NCBI RefSeq assembly: GCF_003115845.1
Contig: NZ_KZ819028.1
Coordinates: forward strand, 228,360-292,359
Direction of reading: 5' to 3'
Length of the DNA stretch: 64,000 nt
Origin: Brenneria roseae subsp. roseae
GTDB taxonomy: Bacteria > Pseudomonadota > Gammaproteobacteria > Enterobacterales > Enterobacteriaceae
The notes beneath the pieces are model-generated. The model was not told the origin of the DNA and ran no database searches. It was given only the letters and a program-made list of their open reading frames with translations. The translations under genes were made by a program, and so were the position numbers. Shown one piece after another: positions 27,345 to 36,804 of this stretch (within the stretch, counting starts at the first letter, position 1; each line of letters begins with the position of its first letter).

Positions 27345-28683
27345 GAAACAGTTCCTGTATCTGCGGCCAGGCGCGTTTACTCTGGCTATTATGGGGAATG
27401 ACATCAACGACACGCCAGAAACGCGGCATAGCCAAAGGTTCCAGCCATTTGTGCAACTCATGCCGCCATTGACGCTTTAAGCGTGGCAAATCAGCGATCA
27501 TGTCCGGTGAGACCAGCACCAGAACCACGCCAATACCGCTACGTTCCGGACGCGTCACCTGTAGCGCGACCACATCAGCAATTTCGGGAAGTTCAAGTAA
27601 GCGCCGCTCAATCTCACTCAGGGAGATGCGTTTATCTTCTATTTTCACGATACGATCGTGTCGGCCGCACAGCTGAAAATTTCCTGCATCGTCAAACGCC
27701 AACCGGTCATCCAATTTGTGTCCTTGTGGATATGGGATAAGCGCCGACCTGGCCCACCAGTTATCTTGTTCGTCATGCAGCAACGACACGCCAGAGAATA
27801 ACTGCCAGGGCGTGTCTTCTGATTCCCGAGAACGCCAGGCAAGCACACCCGTTTCCGTGCTGCCATAAATTTCATTGATCGGTTGAGTAAACCAATTCAT
27901 TGCAGCAATGGCATTTGTCCAAGGCAATGTCCCACCCGCAGAAACAATCAACTGACACGTTGGTGCCACAAGCGCATGATCTATTCGCCGCAAAAAGGCC
28001 GGACTGCTGATAAACACGTAACGCCGTTGCCGATTCTGAGCAGTGAGTTGCTCGGTATAAAGCAACTGACGGCTGTCGAAACATAGGCCCAGCGCCATTG
28101 GTAGCCAGATACGGAAGGTAAGCCCATACAAGTGCTGATGAGTAACAGAGGCGATAACATCACAGTCTTGCAGGTGAGAAGCCCAGAGATTAGCCAGCCA
28201 GTTCGATTCCTCATCCAGGCAGCGTACCGGTTTGATAACCTGACGCGGTTTACCGGTCGAGCCTGACGTAAACAGCACGATAACAGCATCATCCGGTATG
28301 GCGGGTAACTCGCTATACGCACCTTCAGCGCTTTCCGTGAGGGTAAATCGCGGACAATCGAGACTCAGCGGTACATCGGTCAACAGGCCGTCAAACTCAT
28401 CCGCCTGTTCTTGTAATACAGATTGACGGCAATGTCCCGGCACCACCGGAACCTTTCCGGCATGCAGAGCGGCGAGAAGTCCGATCATAAAACGGTAGCT
28501 ATCTTCAAAGCACAACGCCCAACGTCGCTCACGACGCTCAAGTAGCTGCCGACAAAGGGCAGCAACCTGCTGTTTCAGCATGTCCAGCGTAAACATACTT
28601 ACGCCATTACTGGCGACAATGCGCTGCGGATCGTCATTATCCGTCAACCAGTCATTGATACCACGGACATCGACACGGTTCAT
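27331..28683 (-). CDS. apeH: APE cluster AMP-dependent acyl ligase ApeH
   Basis: This 450-residue adenylate-forming enzyme has the AMP-binding P-loop VLFTSGSTGKPRQVIK at about residues 136-151, the YGSTETG motif near 275 and the hinge/C-domain GRHDRIVKIEDKRISLSEIE. It probably activates the 4-hydroxybenzoate-type starter and loads it on a cluster ACP. The ATG at 28683 overlaps the apeG stop (ATGA). Upstream extension to 28779 would run through apeG and is rejected. The expected final catalytic lysine region is NSQSKRAWPQ. Confidence 0.9.
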   Translation of the reverse strand: MNRVDVRGINDWLTDNDDPQRIVASNGVSMFTLDMLKQQVAALCRQLLERRERRWALCFEDSYRFMIGLLAALHAGKVPVVPGHCRQSVLQEQADEFDGLLTDVPLSLDCPRFTLTESAEGAYSELPAIPDDAVIVLFTSGSTGKPRQVIKPVRCLDEESNWLANLWASHLQDCDVIASVTHQHLYGLTFRIWLPMALGLCFDSRQLLYTEQLTAQNRQRRYVFISSPAFLRRIDHALVAPTCQLIVSAGGTLPWTNAIAAMNWFTQPINEIYGSTETGVLAWRSRESEDTPWQLFSGVSLLHDEQDNWWARSALIPYPQGHKLDDRLAFDDAGNFQLCGRHDRIVKIEDKRISLSEIERRLLELPEIADVVALQVTRPERSGIGVVLVLVSPDMIADLPRLKRQWRHELHKWLEPLAMPRFWRVVDVIPHNSQSKRAWPQIQELFHATR

Positions 28684-29240
28684 GCGTGTGTTCTTAAACG
28701 CTGGCGTATCAACCATTCGCCCCCCATCAACAGCCCCATCAGCACATAGCTGATTATGCCATTCCATAACGTCCACCAATGAATATCGCCGACAAGACAG
28801 GTCAGCACGGCAACGCTGCCGTTAAAAATGAAAAACAGGCACCAGATTTGCGTCACGCAACGCGTATAGGCTATCGCCTGAATTGGAAGATCCGGTTCAC
28901 GAAGGCGGGCAAGGCGTTCCACCAGCGGCATACCGCTGTAAAGCGAGCAACCAAACAGCAGCAGCATGACGCCATTTACCACAACGGGATACCACAGTAA
29001 CCAATGATCTTCGCGCAATAAAAAACTAGCGACGGAAAGCGCTGCGCCCGTCACAGCCAGTAGCAAAGCCGTCCCTTTGAATAAGTTTCTCTCACCGCGC
29101 AGGGTAGCGAAACGCAGAACAAACATCAGTACCAGCGTGAGAAGCAACCAACGGCGATCCGGGTGGGTGATGCTAAACCAGACCAGAAAAGGCCAGGTGA
29201 GCATCACCAGCACATTCAGACTGCTTATCAACATGCGCAT
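28680..29240 (-). CDS. apeG: APE cluster membrane protein ApeG
   Basis: This protein of about 186 residues has about five hydrophobic segments and a conserved central loop (SLYSGMPLVERLARLREPDLP). It resembles the COG4648-type membrane proteins that accompany ApeE/F and ApeH. Its exact role is unknown; a membrane scaffold for the synthase is one idea. A GTG three bases upstream of the chosen ATG is an alternative start, as is the ATG at 29231. Confidence 0.82.
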   Translation of the reverse strand: MRMLISSLNVLVMLTWPFLVWFSITHPDRRWLLLTLVLMFVLRFATLRGERNLFKGTALLLAVTGAALSVASFLLREDHWLLWYPVVVNGVMLLLFGCSLYSGMPLVERLARLREPDLPIQAIAYTRCVTQIWCLFFIFNGSVAVLTCLVGDIHWWTLWNGIISYVLMGLLMGGEWLIRQRLRTHA

Positions 29241-29255
29241 CACGTTGCTGGATCG

Positions 29256-29507
29256 TCAGCATTCATGGATCAGCTGTTCTACCGCATCAACAACATCTTG
29301 TACGGTACGCACTGACTTAAAGGTTTCCGGTGAAATTTTTCGACCGATGCGTTTTTGCAAATGGACAACCATATCCACTGCATCAATGCTATCCAGCTCA
29401 AGATCTTCATAGAGACGGGATTCCGGTTTTATCTCATCCGCATCCAGTTCGAACAACTTAACCAGTAATCCTGTAATTTCCTGATAAATTTCGTTTTTAT
29501 TCATCAT
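29256..29507 (-). CDS. apeF: APE cluster acyl carrier protein ApeF
   Basis: This 83-residue acidic protein has the phosphopantetheine motif LELDSIDAVDM with the attachment Ser40. It carries starter or growing acyl chains. The cluster has two carriers in tandem, 18 bp apart. It has two adjacent ATG codons; the first is used here. The phosphopantetheinyl transferase that must activate it is not in the window. Confidence 0.92.
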   Translation of the reverse strand: MMNKNEIYQEITGLLVKLFELDADEIKPESRLYEDLELDSIDAVDMVVHLQKRIGRKISPETFKSVRTVQDVVDAVEQLIHEC

Positions 29508-29525
29508 TAACTCATTATTTCACTA

Positions 29526-29792
29526 TCAGGCACTCACAGCGCGCTGGGTGTTGATGAAAGCAGCAAGGGTGGCAACTGAAAAAAAGTGCTGACGCACCTC
29601 TTCACTTTCTGCGGACAGAACGACGCCATAACGATTTTTTACCGCCAGCCCCAATTCAAGTGCATCAATCGAATCCAGACCGAGCCCCTCACCAAAAAGC
29701 GGTGCGTCCGTTTCGATGTCATCAACGTCAATGTCTTCAAGGTTCAGAGATTCGATAATCATTTCTTTGATTTCAATAAATAAACTTTCCAT
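29526..29792 (-). CDS. apeE: APE cluster acyl carrier protein ApeE
   Basis: This 88-residue acidic carrier protein has the motif GLGLDSIDALELG with the attachment Ser41. In studied APE systems the polyene grows on ApeE-type carriers with malonyl extension units. It lies between the acyltransferase apeD (19 bp) and apeF (18 bp). Confidence 0.92.
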   Translation of the reverse strand: MESLFIEIKEMIIESLNLEDIDVDDIETDAPLFGEGLGLDSIDALELGLAVKNRYGVVLSAESEEVRQHFFSVATLAAFINTQRAVSA

Positions 29793-29811
29793 AGATATTT
29801 CCGTATAATGA

Positions 29812-30600
29812 TCAATGTTCTGGTGTTAAAGATTGCTGTAAAAGGCGGTTCAAACGGCGAGCCGCCAAAGAATGCGCCTCTTCAGGCGCCATAAAAATTT
29901 GACTGCGAATACGTTCACGCACACTAACGGTAAAATAAGGTTTTTCGGGTGGAATGTGGTACCAGCGGCTTTGTTTTCCCAGCGTCTGCTGACTACAATG
30001 AATATGCACCACCCGCAAATCACAGCCGCAACGAACGGCGATATTGGCTGCGCCGCGTTGCAGAACAATGGGTTCTCCATAGCGTGTACGCGTACCTTCA
30101 GGGAAAATAATAATCGCATCTCCCTTGTCCAGCCGCTTCTGACAGTCAGGCAGTAGCGCATCGGACCGGCTGTTAAGCAGATAATCTGCAGCACGAATAA
30201 CGCCGCAGAAAAACGGATTCTTTTGTAAATCCGCTTTGACCAAACAGTCTGCATCCGGCATCACTGAGGCCAACAAAACATAATCGATCAATGTCGGGTG
30301 ATTGGCGACAACCAGGCAGCCCCTATCGGCTTGTAGGATATCAATACCATCAATGTGGTAATCCAATACACCAAGGCAGCGTGCACTTCGTAAAAAGAAA
30401 CGGAAGCTGGCAGAGATACTGCGGCGCGCCTGTTGGCGGCGTCGCATGGTGTCACGCTGAACCAGCAACAGATTGAACCATACCAGCGACAGCAGTAAGC
30501 CACCAACGCTAAACATCACGAAGCAGCAACCCGTCATCACTAGCCGCCATAAACGGTTTATGTAGGATGATGAACGCGGCACCAGTGACGATTCAGACAT
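29812..30600 (-). CDS. apeD: APE cluster PlsC-like acyltransferase ApeD
   Basis: This 262-residue protein has one strong hydrophobic segment (about 20-46) and a 1-acylglycerol-phosphate acyltransferase domain. The motifs are NHPTLID (H101, D106) and FPEGTRTR (166-173). It should add an acyl group during assembly of the lipid part. The start at 30600 has GAGAGG upstream and overlaps apeC by 8 bp; the longer frame from 30777 lies inside apeC and is not supported. Confidence 0.88.
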   Translation of the reverse strand: MSESSLVPRSSSYINRLWRLVMTGCCFVMFSVGGLLLSLVWFNLLLVQRDTMRRRQQARRSISASFRFFLRSARCLGVLDYHIDGIDILQADRGCLVVANHPTLIDYVLLASVMPDADCLVKADLQKNPFFCGVIRAADYLLNSRSDALLPDCQKRLDKGDAIIIFPEGTRTRYGEPIVLQRGAANIAVRCGCDLRVVHIHCSQQTLGKQSRWYHIPPEKPYFTVSVRERIRSQIFMAPEEAHSLAARRLNRLLQQSLTPEH

Positions 30601-31321
30601 CACACCTCTCCCACTGCCAGCCAAGACGATCGCCTGTGATATGAAATATCGGCTGACGGGCGAGAAAGGCATGTAAAAATTGCAAACTTTGCGGCACCCC
30701 TTCGTCCTTGCCACCACCACCGACCATCGGATTACAGCAGACCTCGTCTCCATCGCCCAATAACAACGCAACCGCATAAGGATAGCGAGGCATCATGATA
30801 GGGATGTGCCGATGGTAAAATTCTGGGATCGCGCCATCGAAATCAACCAGCAGGACATGCTTGTAACCAGCAGCCTGAAGGGCTTTTACTTCAACGAGTC
30901 CTTGTTGGAAAGAGTCCTTTCCCGCTGCAATCGACGCGGAAACCAGCGGTGCTTTTGCCACGATGGTCAGACTGCCTACCGCGGCATTGTGTACTGACAT
31001 GGCAAAATCGGTAGGAGAAATATTGTCGTTGTTTGACAACGCTTTCAGAATGCTCAGGTTGCGCTCCAACTCACCATGACGAGACGTAAACACAATCGCG
31101 TCAACTGACTGACGATGCAACAACGCTAATCCGCAGTCCACCGCTAAACGGCTACCATTGTTTAGGCGACGCGCCATCATCATCGGCAACTGACGACATT
31201 TATCCAGCGGCCGGGCGGTATCTATCGCAGCCGACTGTCTGGCCCAATTCAACCAATCATCGGTACAGCTGAGGCCGGGTGCGTTGGCCTGCCAGTCAAG
31301 GATTGAAAACGCTAATCTCAT
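30593..31321 (-). CDS. apeC: APE cluster chain-length-factor-like ketosynthase subunit ApeC
   Basis: This 242-residue protein matches only the N-terminal thiolase half of a ketosynthase, and the nucleophile loop reads SVHNAAVGS (about 109-117) with no cysteine. It cannot condense chains alone. APE work describes an ApeO:ApeC heterodimer in which ApeC acts like a chain length factor. It overlaps apeD by 8 bp and follows apeB by 69 bp. GGAAGAAG lies upstream of the ATG. Confidence 0.87.
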   Translation of the reverse strand: MRLAFSILDWQANAPGLSCTDDWLNWARQSAAIDTARPLDKCRQLPMMMARRLNNGSRLAVDCGLALLHRQSVDAIVFTSRHGELERNLSILKALSNNDNISPTDFAMSVHNAAVGSLTIVAKAPLVSASIAAGKDSFQQGLVEVKALQAAGYKHVLLVDFDGAIPEFYHRHIPIMMPRYPYAVALLLGDGDEVCCNPMVGGGGKDEGVPQSLQFLHAFLARQPIFHITGDRLGWQWERCDV

Positions 31322-31390
31322 ACCAGTCTTCTTCCGGTGCTACATAACACAGCGATATCATTTCGATATTCCGTCTATGCCTATTGTTTA

Positions 31391-32458
31391 TTATTGCTTT
31401 TTACAAATAAGCAGCGTGTGACCGATACCAATATTGTCGATCTGCTGTTCCACGATAAATCCTGCTTTACTCAACAACGGCAAAAATCGTCTGGCCGCAT
31501 AAAAACGGCTGGAACCATTAGCAAGGCAGGTAAAATAGAGTGAAGAAGCGTTAAGGCTAAAGGCGCCAGCCTCCCACTGCTGACGATCCCAGAAAATCTC
31601 TAAAATACAGACCCGTGCATCTACTTTTATAGCACTGGCTATTTTGCGCAAAATAGCCACAATCTGCTCTTCGCTAAAACAGTCGAGAAACTGGCTCATC
31701 CACCATATATCCGCATCCTCAGGTAATGGGCTATCAGATAACATATCGACAGCAGTACCCTGAATACGATCGAGTTTTCCTGATCTTGCAATATTTTCTG
31801 TCGCCAGTGCGATTTGTTCCGGTAAATCCAGAATGGTGACCTTCACCTCTGAGTCATAGTCATAGCAGCGCATTGCCCACTTACCGGTATTCCCGCCAAC
31901 ATCGTATATATGTTTCGGTTTTAGTCGAAACACATGTGGCAATACGGCATCAAACGCGGCATCAGAATAAAAATGGTCGAATGCAAACCAACTGTCCTTT
32001 ACCTGCTGCGGTAGTTGACTTAAAGCCGGATATATCGTTGACCACTTGCCAAAAACTTTTAACCCGGAAGGCTCATTTTTTGACAATGCTTCATCAAGAT
32101 AAAACATTCCCTGATAACAAACATCCTGAGTGAAATCCATATTGACACGGGTCATTCGATCATGAAGAAGATAGTGCCCAACCTTGGCCAGAATATAGTG
32201 TTCGTCACGCTGAATGACGATACGCCCACTCAGTCCGACATCCAAAAGAAGCTCAATGGCATAGCGATTCAATGAAGTGACATCAACAATCTCATTAAGC
32301 ATGGCGCCTTTGGAACCACTTTTGTCCAGAAAAGCCAAGATACCGTGATTGCGTAAATTAAGAGCGGCCTGAAACAGCATGGGGGCAAAAGCAATACGCT
32401 GGGCTTCGGTAATAGCATCCAGTGCACTGACGTTATCTCTGTCATATCCGTAAGACAC
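31391..32458 (-). CDS. apeB: APE cluster SAM-dependent O-methyltransferase ApeB
   Basis: This 355-residue class I methyltransferase of the O-methyltransferase family 2 type has an N-terminal winged-helix dimerisation domain (about 30-100) and a Rossmann domain with the SAM motif YDVGGNTGKWA (185-195) and LDLPEQI. It should methylate the aryl head group of the polyene. The start codon is GTG with AAGGGA upstream; the ribosome site fits this start. It follows apeA by 69 bp. Confidence 0.88.
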   Translation of the reverse strand: MSYGYDRDNVSALDAITEAQRIAFAPMLFQAALNLRNHGILAFLDKSGSKGAMLNEIVDVTSLNRYAIELLLDVGLSGRIVIQRDEHYILAKVGHYLLHDRMTRVNMDFTQDVCYQGMFYLDEALSKNEPSGLKVFGKWSTIYPALSQLPQQVKDSWFAFDHFYSDAAFDAVLPHVFRLKPKHIYDVGGNTGKWAMRCYDYDSEVKVTILDLPEQIALATENIARSGKLDRIQGTAVDMLSDSPLPEDADIWWMSQFLDCFSEEQIVAILRKIASAIKVDARVCILEIFWDRQQWEAGAFSLNASSLYFTCLANGSSRFYAARRFLPLLSKAGFIVEQQIDNIGIGHTLLICKKQ

Positions 32459-32527
32459 GAGTGTTTCCCTTGAGGTCGAATGATTACAAATAAAAAATAA
32501 GGCCGAAGAAATATTCGGCCCTTAAAA

Positions 32528-32914
32528 TTATTTAATTTGCTGGCCTGCGAGTTTTAATTGAATTTCTCGGTCCAGATTGTTTATCCAGCGATTATAATTA
32601 CGGTGGATCTTCCCACCTCCGGCCATCAGATTCTGACTGCTGACATAATTGATGGAATAGCTGGTTTGCGAATAGGTTATGCGGATATCTGCTATGTGGC
32701 CGCGTTGATCAAGGTGTCCATTGATAACACCGGGGGACACCGGCACCATCACCCATTCACGCTCCAAACCAGCCTGAAGAATGGCCCTTTTCACCTGATC
32801 GGCCGTTTGCTGTGCTGCAATCGTTTTAGTTACATTTGCCACAGGAGCCGTGCGAGCACAGCCAGTCACAGCCAAAACACACGCCAACCCTAAGAAAATA
32901 AAATGTTTTTTCAT
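32528..32914 (-). CDS. apeA: APE cluster lipoprotein ApeA
   Basis: This 128-residue protein has a lipoprotein signal with the lipobox AVTGC (cysteine at about residue 19) and a small beta-rich C-terminal part (GHIADIRITYSQTSYSINYV). It is the first gene of the operon, about 80 nt after a predicted promoter, and the outer membrane is the likely destination because Ala follows the cysteine+1 position rather than Asp. Its biochemical function in the pathway is unknown. Confidence 0.82.
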   Translation of the reverse strand: MKKHFIFLGLACVLAVTGCARTAPVANVTKTIAAQQTADQVKRAILQAGLEREWVMVPVSPGVINGHLDQRGHIADIRITYSQTSYSINYVSSQNLMAGGGKIHRNYNRWINNLDREIQLKLAGQQIK

Positions 32915-33003
32915 AAAATCCCTGTCAATTAAATCAACATTTAAACTGCAGTGACGAAGCAGTGCCTAATGCGATGAATAAGAACTAACGCATTATTTAA
33001 ACT

Positions 33004-33033
33004 ATTTTACACAAAATGAATATACGTTGACAA
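33004..33033 (-). promoter_or_regulatory. Predicted sigma-70 promoter of the ape operon
   Basis: On the minus strand TTGTCA (33033-33028) and TAAAAT (33009-33004) are separated by 18 bp. The predicted start leaves an 80-90 nt leader before apeA. It lies between the glmS terminator and apeA, the only gap long enough upstream of the operon. Confidence 0.5.
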
Positions 33034-33127
33034 AAAAACATCGGTTTCTGCTATGCAGATTCAAAGAACAGGGAAAGAACTAAACGAAGATAACGACTTA
33101 GACGTATTACCAATAGGATTAAGTGAC

Positions 33128-33179
33128 AAAAAAATCCGCCTTATGAAACTCATAGAGCAAGTCACCACAAGACGGATTT
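33128..33179 (-). terminator. glmS terminator
   Basis: On the minus strand AAATCCGTCTT pairs with AAGGCGGATTT (one G-U pair) around a loop of about 27 nt and is followed by a run of T. It starts about 18 bp after the glmS stop. The insertion point used by Tn7 in other bacteria (about 25 bp past the stop) would fall in this structure. Confidence 0.78.
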
Positions 33180-33196
33180 AGTAAAAAAAACCTAAA

Positions 33197-35026
33197 TTAT
33201 TCAACCGTTACCGACTTGGCCAGGTTACGCGGCTGATCGACATCAGTACCTTTGATCAGGGCAACATGATAAGACAGCAACTGTAGCGGTACCGTATAGA
33301 AAATCGGTGCAATCACCTCTTCAATATGCGGCAGAGGAATAATTCTCATATTCTCGCTGCTGGTAAAGCCGGCATCTTCGTCGGCAAACACATACAGCTC
33401 GCCGCCGCGCGCGCGGACTTCTTCAATATTGGATTTCAGTTTTTCCAGCAGTTCGTTATTAGGCGCTACGACCACGACCGGCATATCCGCATCAATCAAC
33501 GCCAGCGGACCATGTTTCAGTTCGCCTGCCGCATAGGCTTCCGCATGGATATAGGAGATTTCTTTCAACTTCAACGCCCCTTCCATCGCGATCGGATACT
33601 GATCGCCACGGCCCAGGAACAGCGCATGATGTTTATCAGAGAAACCCTCGGCCAGAGATTCGATGAGCTTATCCTGCGACAGCATTTGCTCGATTCGAGC
33701 GGGCAGCGCCTGCAAACCGTGTACGATATCATGCTCAATTTCGGCATCCATACCGCGCAGACGACCAATACGGGCCACCAGCATCAGCAGAACGGTGAGC
33801 TGAGTAGTAAACGCTTTGGTAGAAGCCACACCGATTTCCACACCGGCTTTGGTCATCAGTGACAGATCGGACTCACGCACCAGCGACGATCCCGCAACGT
33901 TACAAATGGCCAGTGAGCCCAGATATCCCAGCTCTTTAGACAAACGCAGCGCTGCCAGCGTATCTGCTGTTTCACCTGACTGAGACAGGGTAATCATCAG
34001 GCTATTCTGTCGTACCGCCGGTTTGCGATAGCGGAACTCGGAGGCGATTTCCACATCACACGGAATCCCCGCCAAAGCTTCAAACCAATAGCGGGAAACC
34101 ATACCTGAATTGTAAGATGTGCCACAGGCGATGATCTGAACATGCTGCACTTTCGCCAGCAGTTCATCCGCTTTCGGGCCTAATTCAGAAAGATTGACCT
34201 CACCGTGACTGAAACGCCCTTCAAGGGTGTTCTTGATAGCCATCGGCTGCTCGTAAATCTCTTTCTGCATGTAATGACGGTAGGCCCCTTTGTCACCGGC
34301 ATCGTAATTGACTTTCGATTCGATTTCTTCGCGCACGGCAAGCTGGCCGGATTTATCAAATACGCGAACGTCACGGCGGGTGATTTCCGCCACGTCGCCC
34401 TCTTCCAGAAACATAAAGCGACGGGTAACCGGCAACAGCGCCAGTTGGTCAGAAGCAATGAAGTTTTCCCCCATACCACGACCGATAACCAGCGGACTAC
34501 CGGAACGAGCGGCAACCAGTACGCTCGGGTCACGGCTATCCAGAACCACCATGCCATAAGCACCGCGCAGTTGAGGGATCACACGCTTAACCACGTCAAC
34601 CAGCGAACCGCCCTGCTTTTGTTCAAAGTGAACCAAATGAGCAACGACTTCGGTATCCGTTTCCGACACAAAACGATAGCCGCGTTCAATCATCAGCTCA
34701 CGCAAAGGTTCGTGGTTTTCAATAATCCCGTTATGGACGATGATTATGTGTTCAGAAACATGCGGGTGCGCATTTTCCTCAGAAGGTTCACCGTGCGTTG
34801 CCCAGCGAGTATGGGCAATACCCGTACCGCCATGCAGCTCGTGTTCCTCGGCAGCCTGAGCCAGCATCTGAACTTTACCCAAACGACGCAGGCGAGAAAC
34901 TCGCCCTTCACCGTCAACCACAGCCAGACCCGCCGAGTCATAGCCACGATATTCCAGGCGGCGTAAACCTTCTAACAGAATTTCTGCAATATCACGTTGC
35001 GCCACAGCGCCTACAATTCCACACAT
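33197..35026 (-). CDS. glmS: Glutamine--fructose-6-phosphate aminotransferase
   Basis: This 609-residue cytoplasmic enzyme makes glucosamine-6-phosphate, the first step of UDP-GlcNAc synthesis. The N-terminal glutaminase domain begins MCGIVG with the nucleophile cysteine at position 2 of the frame. Two SIS sugar-isomerase domains follow (about 285-425 and 455-600; [19 protein letters not shown]). The C-terminus ends AKSVTVE, the conserved end that TnsD of Tn7 recognises at DNA level. It follows glmU on the same strand after 189 bp that contain several hairpins. Confidence 0.98.
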   Translation of the reverse strand: MCGIVGAVAQRDIAEILLEGLRRLEYRGYDSAGLAVVDGEGRVSRLRRLGKVQMLAQAAEEHELHGGTGIAHTRWATHGEPSEENAHPHVSEHIIIVHNGIIENHEPLRELMIERGYRFVSETDTEVVAHLVHFEQKQGGSLVDVVKRVIPQLRGAYGMVVLDSRDPSVLVAARSGSPLVIGRGMGENFIASDQLALLPVTRRFMFLEEGDVAEITRRDVRVFDKSGQLAVREEIESKVNYDAGDKGAYRHYMQKEIYEQPMAIKNTLEGRFSHGEVNLSELGPKADELLAKVQHVQIIACGTSYNSGMVSRYWFEALAGIPCDVEIASEFRYRKPAVRQNSLMITLSQSGETADTLAALRLSKELGYLGSLAICNVAGSSLVRESDLSLMTKAGVEIGVASTKAFTTQLTVLLMLVARIGRLRGMDAEIEHDIVHGLQALPARIEQMLSQDKLIESLAEGFSDKHHALFLGRGDQYPIAMEGALKLKEISYIHAEAYAAGELKHGPLALIDADMPVVVVAPNNELLEKLKSNIEEVRARGGELYVFADEDAGFTSSENMRIIPLPHIEEVIAPIFYTVPLQLLSYHVALIKGTDVDQPRNLAKSVTVE

Positions 35027-35045
35027 CGATTGTTGTTCCTATAAA

Positions 35046-35203
35046 AGTGACATATTGTGTCACCTGAGATGTCTTAGACCTGATTGTCCCGGTTTTTCCG
35101 GGTTCCCCGAGCCTTGTAGAGAGTTGGGGATTATTATGTTTTTCCCTGTACTTTCGGATGGCAAAAGCACAGGACAAAACGGCCTCCGTCGCTCACGGAG
35201 GCA
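35046..35203 (-). promoter_or_regulatory. Structured glmU-glmS intergenic leader
   Basis: On the minus strand three hairpins follow glmU: GCCTCCGT/ACGGAGGC (about 35183-35203) followed by GTTTT, then CCCGG-AAAAA-CCGGG (35088-35102), then GTGAC/GTCAC (about 35047-35063) just before the AGGAAC ribosome site. In E. coli this region is the site of RNase E cleavage and of GlmZ sRNA activation of glmS. By analogy the last hairpin may limit translation until an sRNA opens it; the pairing itself cannot be checked here. Confidence 0.5.
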
Positions 35204-35215
35204 CAGGATTAGCGA

Positions 35216-36586
35216 TTATGCCTTCTTCACCGGCCGTTTCCAGCCTTTGATATGCTGCTGCTTCACACGGCTGATCACCAAATCGTTTTCTGCCACGTCG
35301 CTCGTCACGGTGGTGCCCGCACCAATAGTAACACCGCTAGCCACATTGACCGGCGCCACCAGTTGGGTATCGGACCCGACAAACACATCATCACCAATAA
35401 TGGTTTTATGTTTATTGGCGCCGTCATAGTTACAGGTGATCGTACCTGCACCAATATTAACACCAGAACCAATCTCCGCATCACCCAGATAGCTAAGATG
35501 ACCCGCTTTCGATCCTTTTCCTAAACGCGTTTTTTTCAGTTCGACAAAGTTACCCACGTGGGCGCCTTCCGCCAGCTCCGCACCGGGACGCAGACGGGCG
35601 AATGGCCCTACGGTACAGTCAGCGTCCAGAACGGCATCTTCCAATACTGAGTATGGGCTGATTTCGCAATCATCACCAATCGCGCAATTCTTAATTACGC
35701 ATCCCATACCGATTTTGACGCGGTTACCCAGTCTGACGTTACCTTCCAGCACCACATTGACATCAATTGTCACATCACGACCGTGCACCACATCACCGCG
35801 CAAATCAAACCGGATTGGATCAAGCAGCATGACCCCCGCCAGCAGGAGCCTTTCCGCCTGTTCGCGCTGATAAACACGCTCTAACGCCGACAACTGTAAA
35901 CGGTTATTCACGCCTTCAACTTCGCTTAAACGCGCCGGATGAACCGTTTCAACCTGATTGCCTTCGGTCGCGGCCATGGCAATGATATCGGTGATGTAAT
36001 ATTCACCCTGCGCATTATTGTTATTTAACCGCCCAAGCCAGCGTTTCAAATCTTTGCCGTTAGCGACCAGAATACCGGTGTTGATTTCATTAATCCGGCG
36101 TTGTTCTTCGCTGGCATCCTTATGTTCAACAATCCCTACAACAGCACCATTTTCACGCACAATACGGCCATAACCCGTCGGATCGTCCAGCTTTACCGTC
36201 AGCAAACCAATTCCACCCTGTGGCTTTGCCTGTAACAACCGGCCCAGCGTTTGCGGTGAAATCAGCGGCACATCGCCGTATAACATCAGAATATCTTCAT
36301 CGTCAGCAAAGTAGGGCGCAGCCTGCTGCATGGCATGACCGGTCCCCAACTGCTCGGCCTGTAATACCCAATTTAATGCCGGATCGGATAGCTCGCGCTT
36401 CAGCAAATCGCCACCGTGCCCGTAAACCAAATGAACATGCTGCGCACCCGTTGTCATCGCGGCATCAATCACATGCTGTACCATGGGCTTACCCGCTAAC
36501 GGGTGCAAAACTTTGGGAAGATCGGAATACATGCGGGTTCCTTTACCAGCAGCAAGGATAACCACACTCATAGCACTATTCGACAT
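35216..36586 (-). CDS. glmU: Bifunctional N-acetylglucosamine-1-phosphate uridyltransferase / glucosamine-1-phosphate acetyltransferase
   Basis: This 456-residue enzyme completes UDP-GlcNAc synthesis for peptidoglycan and lipopolysaccharide. The N-terminal pyrophosphorylase domain (1-230) has [28 protein letters not shown] and YGDVPLI. The C-terminal left-handed beta-helix (about 250-456) has the hexapeptide repeats and the acetyltransferase motifs RPGAEL and [15 protein letters not shown] [10 protein letters not shown]. The ATG at 36586 gives [14 protein letters not shown] and the family length, with AGGA at good spacing; an ATG at 36592 is a close alternative. Confidence 0.97.
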   Translation of the reverse strand: MSNSAMSVVILAAGKGTRMYSDLPKVLHPLAGKPMVQHVIDAAMTTGAQHVHLVYGHGGDLLKRELSDPALNWVLQAEQLGTGHAMQQAAPYFADDEDILMLYGDVPLISPQTLGRLLQAKPQGGIGLLTVKLDDPTGYGRIVRENGAVVGIVEHKDASEEQRRINEINTGILVANGKDLKRWLGRLNNNNAQGEYYITDIIAMAATEGNQVETVHPARLSEVEGVNNRLQLSALERVYQREQAERLLLAGVMLLDPIRFDLRGDVVHGRDVTIDVNVVLEGNVRLGNRVKIGMGCVIKNCAIGDDCEISPYSVLEDAVLDADCTVGPFARLRPGAELAEGAHVGNFVELKKTRLGKGSKAGHLSYLGDAEIGSGVNIGAGTITCNYDGANKHKTIIGDDVFVGSDTQLVAPVNVASGVTIGAGTTVTSDVAENDLVISRVKQQHIKGWKRPVKKA

Positions 36587-36804
36587 AAGCATCCTGACAA
36601 AAACTGATTGGCAGACAATCAAAAAGAGTGGACAAGGTAAGCCCGTTACGGCCCATAGGGTCAGAGTTTACCGAAACTAGCGCATAACGCGGACAATTTT
36701 TCGTGAGTTTTTTCTGAAAAGATCAACACTGAATAAGTAAGTTTAACGAATGCCTGCTTTCGCCGGCATGAAACGAACGCAACGTTATAACAAAGGAGCC
36801 GGAT

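Noticed and set aside
27345..27461. Longer N-terminus for apeI, and likewise for apeD, apeH, apeO, glmU, mnmG, mioC, rbsD and rbsK
   Set aside because: The extra residues lie inside the upstream gene or operator and are not conserved; good ribosome sites support the shorter starts.
33128..33200. Possible Tn7 insertion next to glmS
   Set aside because: No Tn7-type end repeats or tns genes were seen; only position argues for it.
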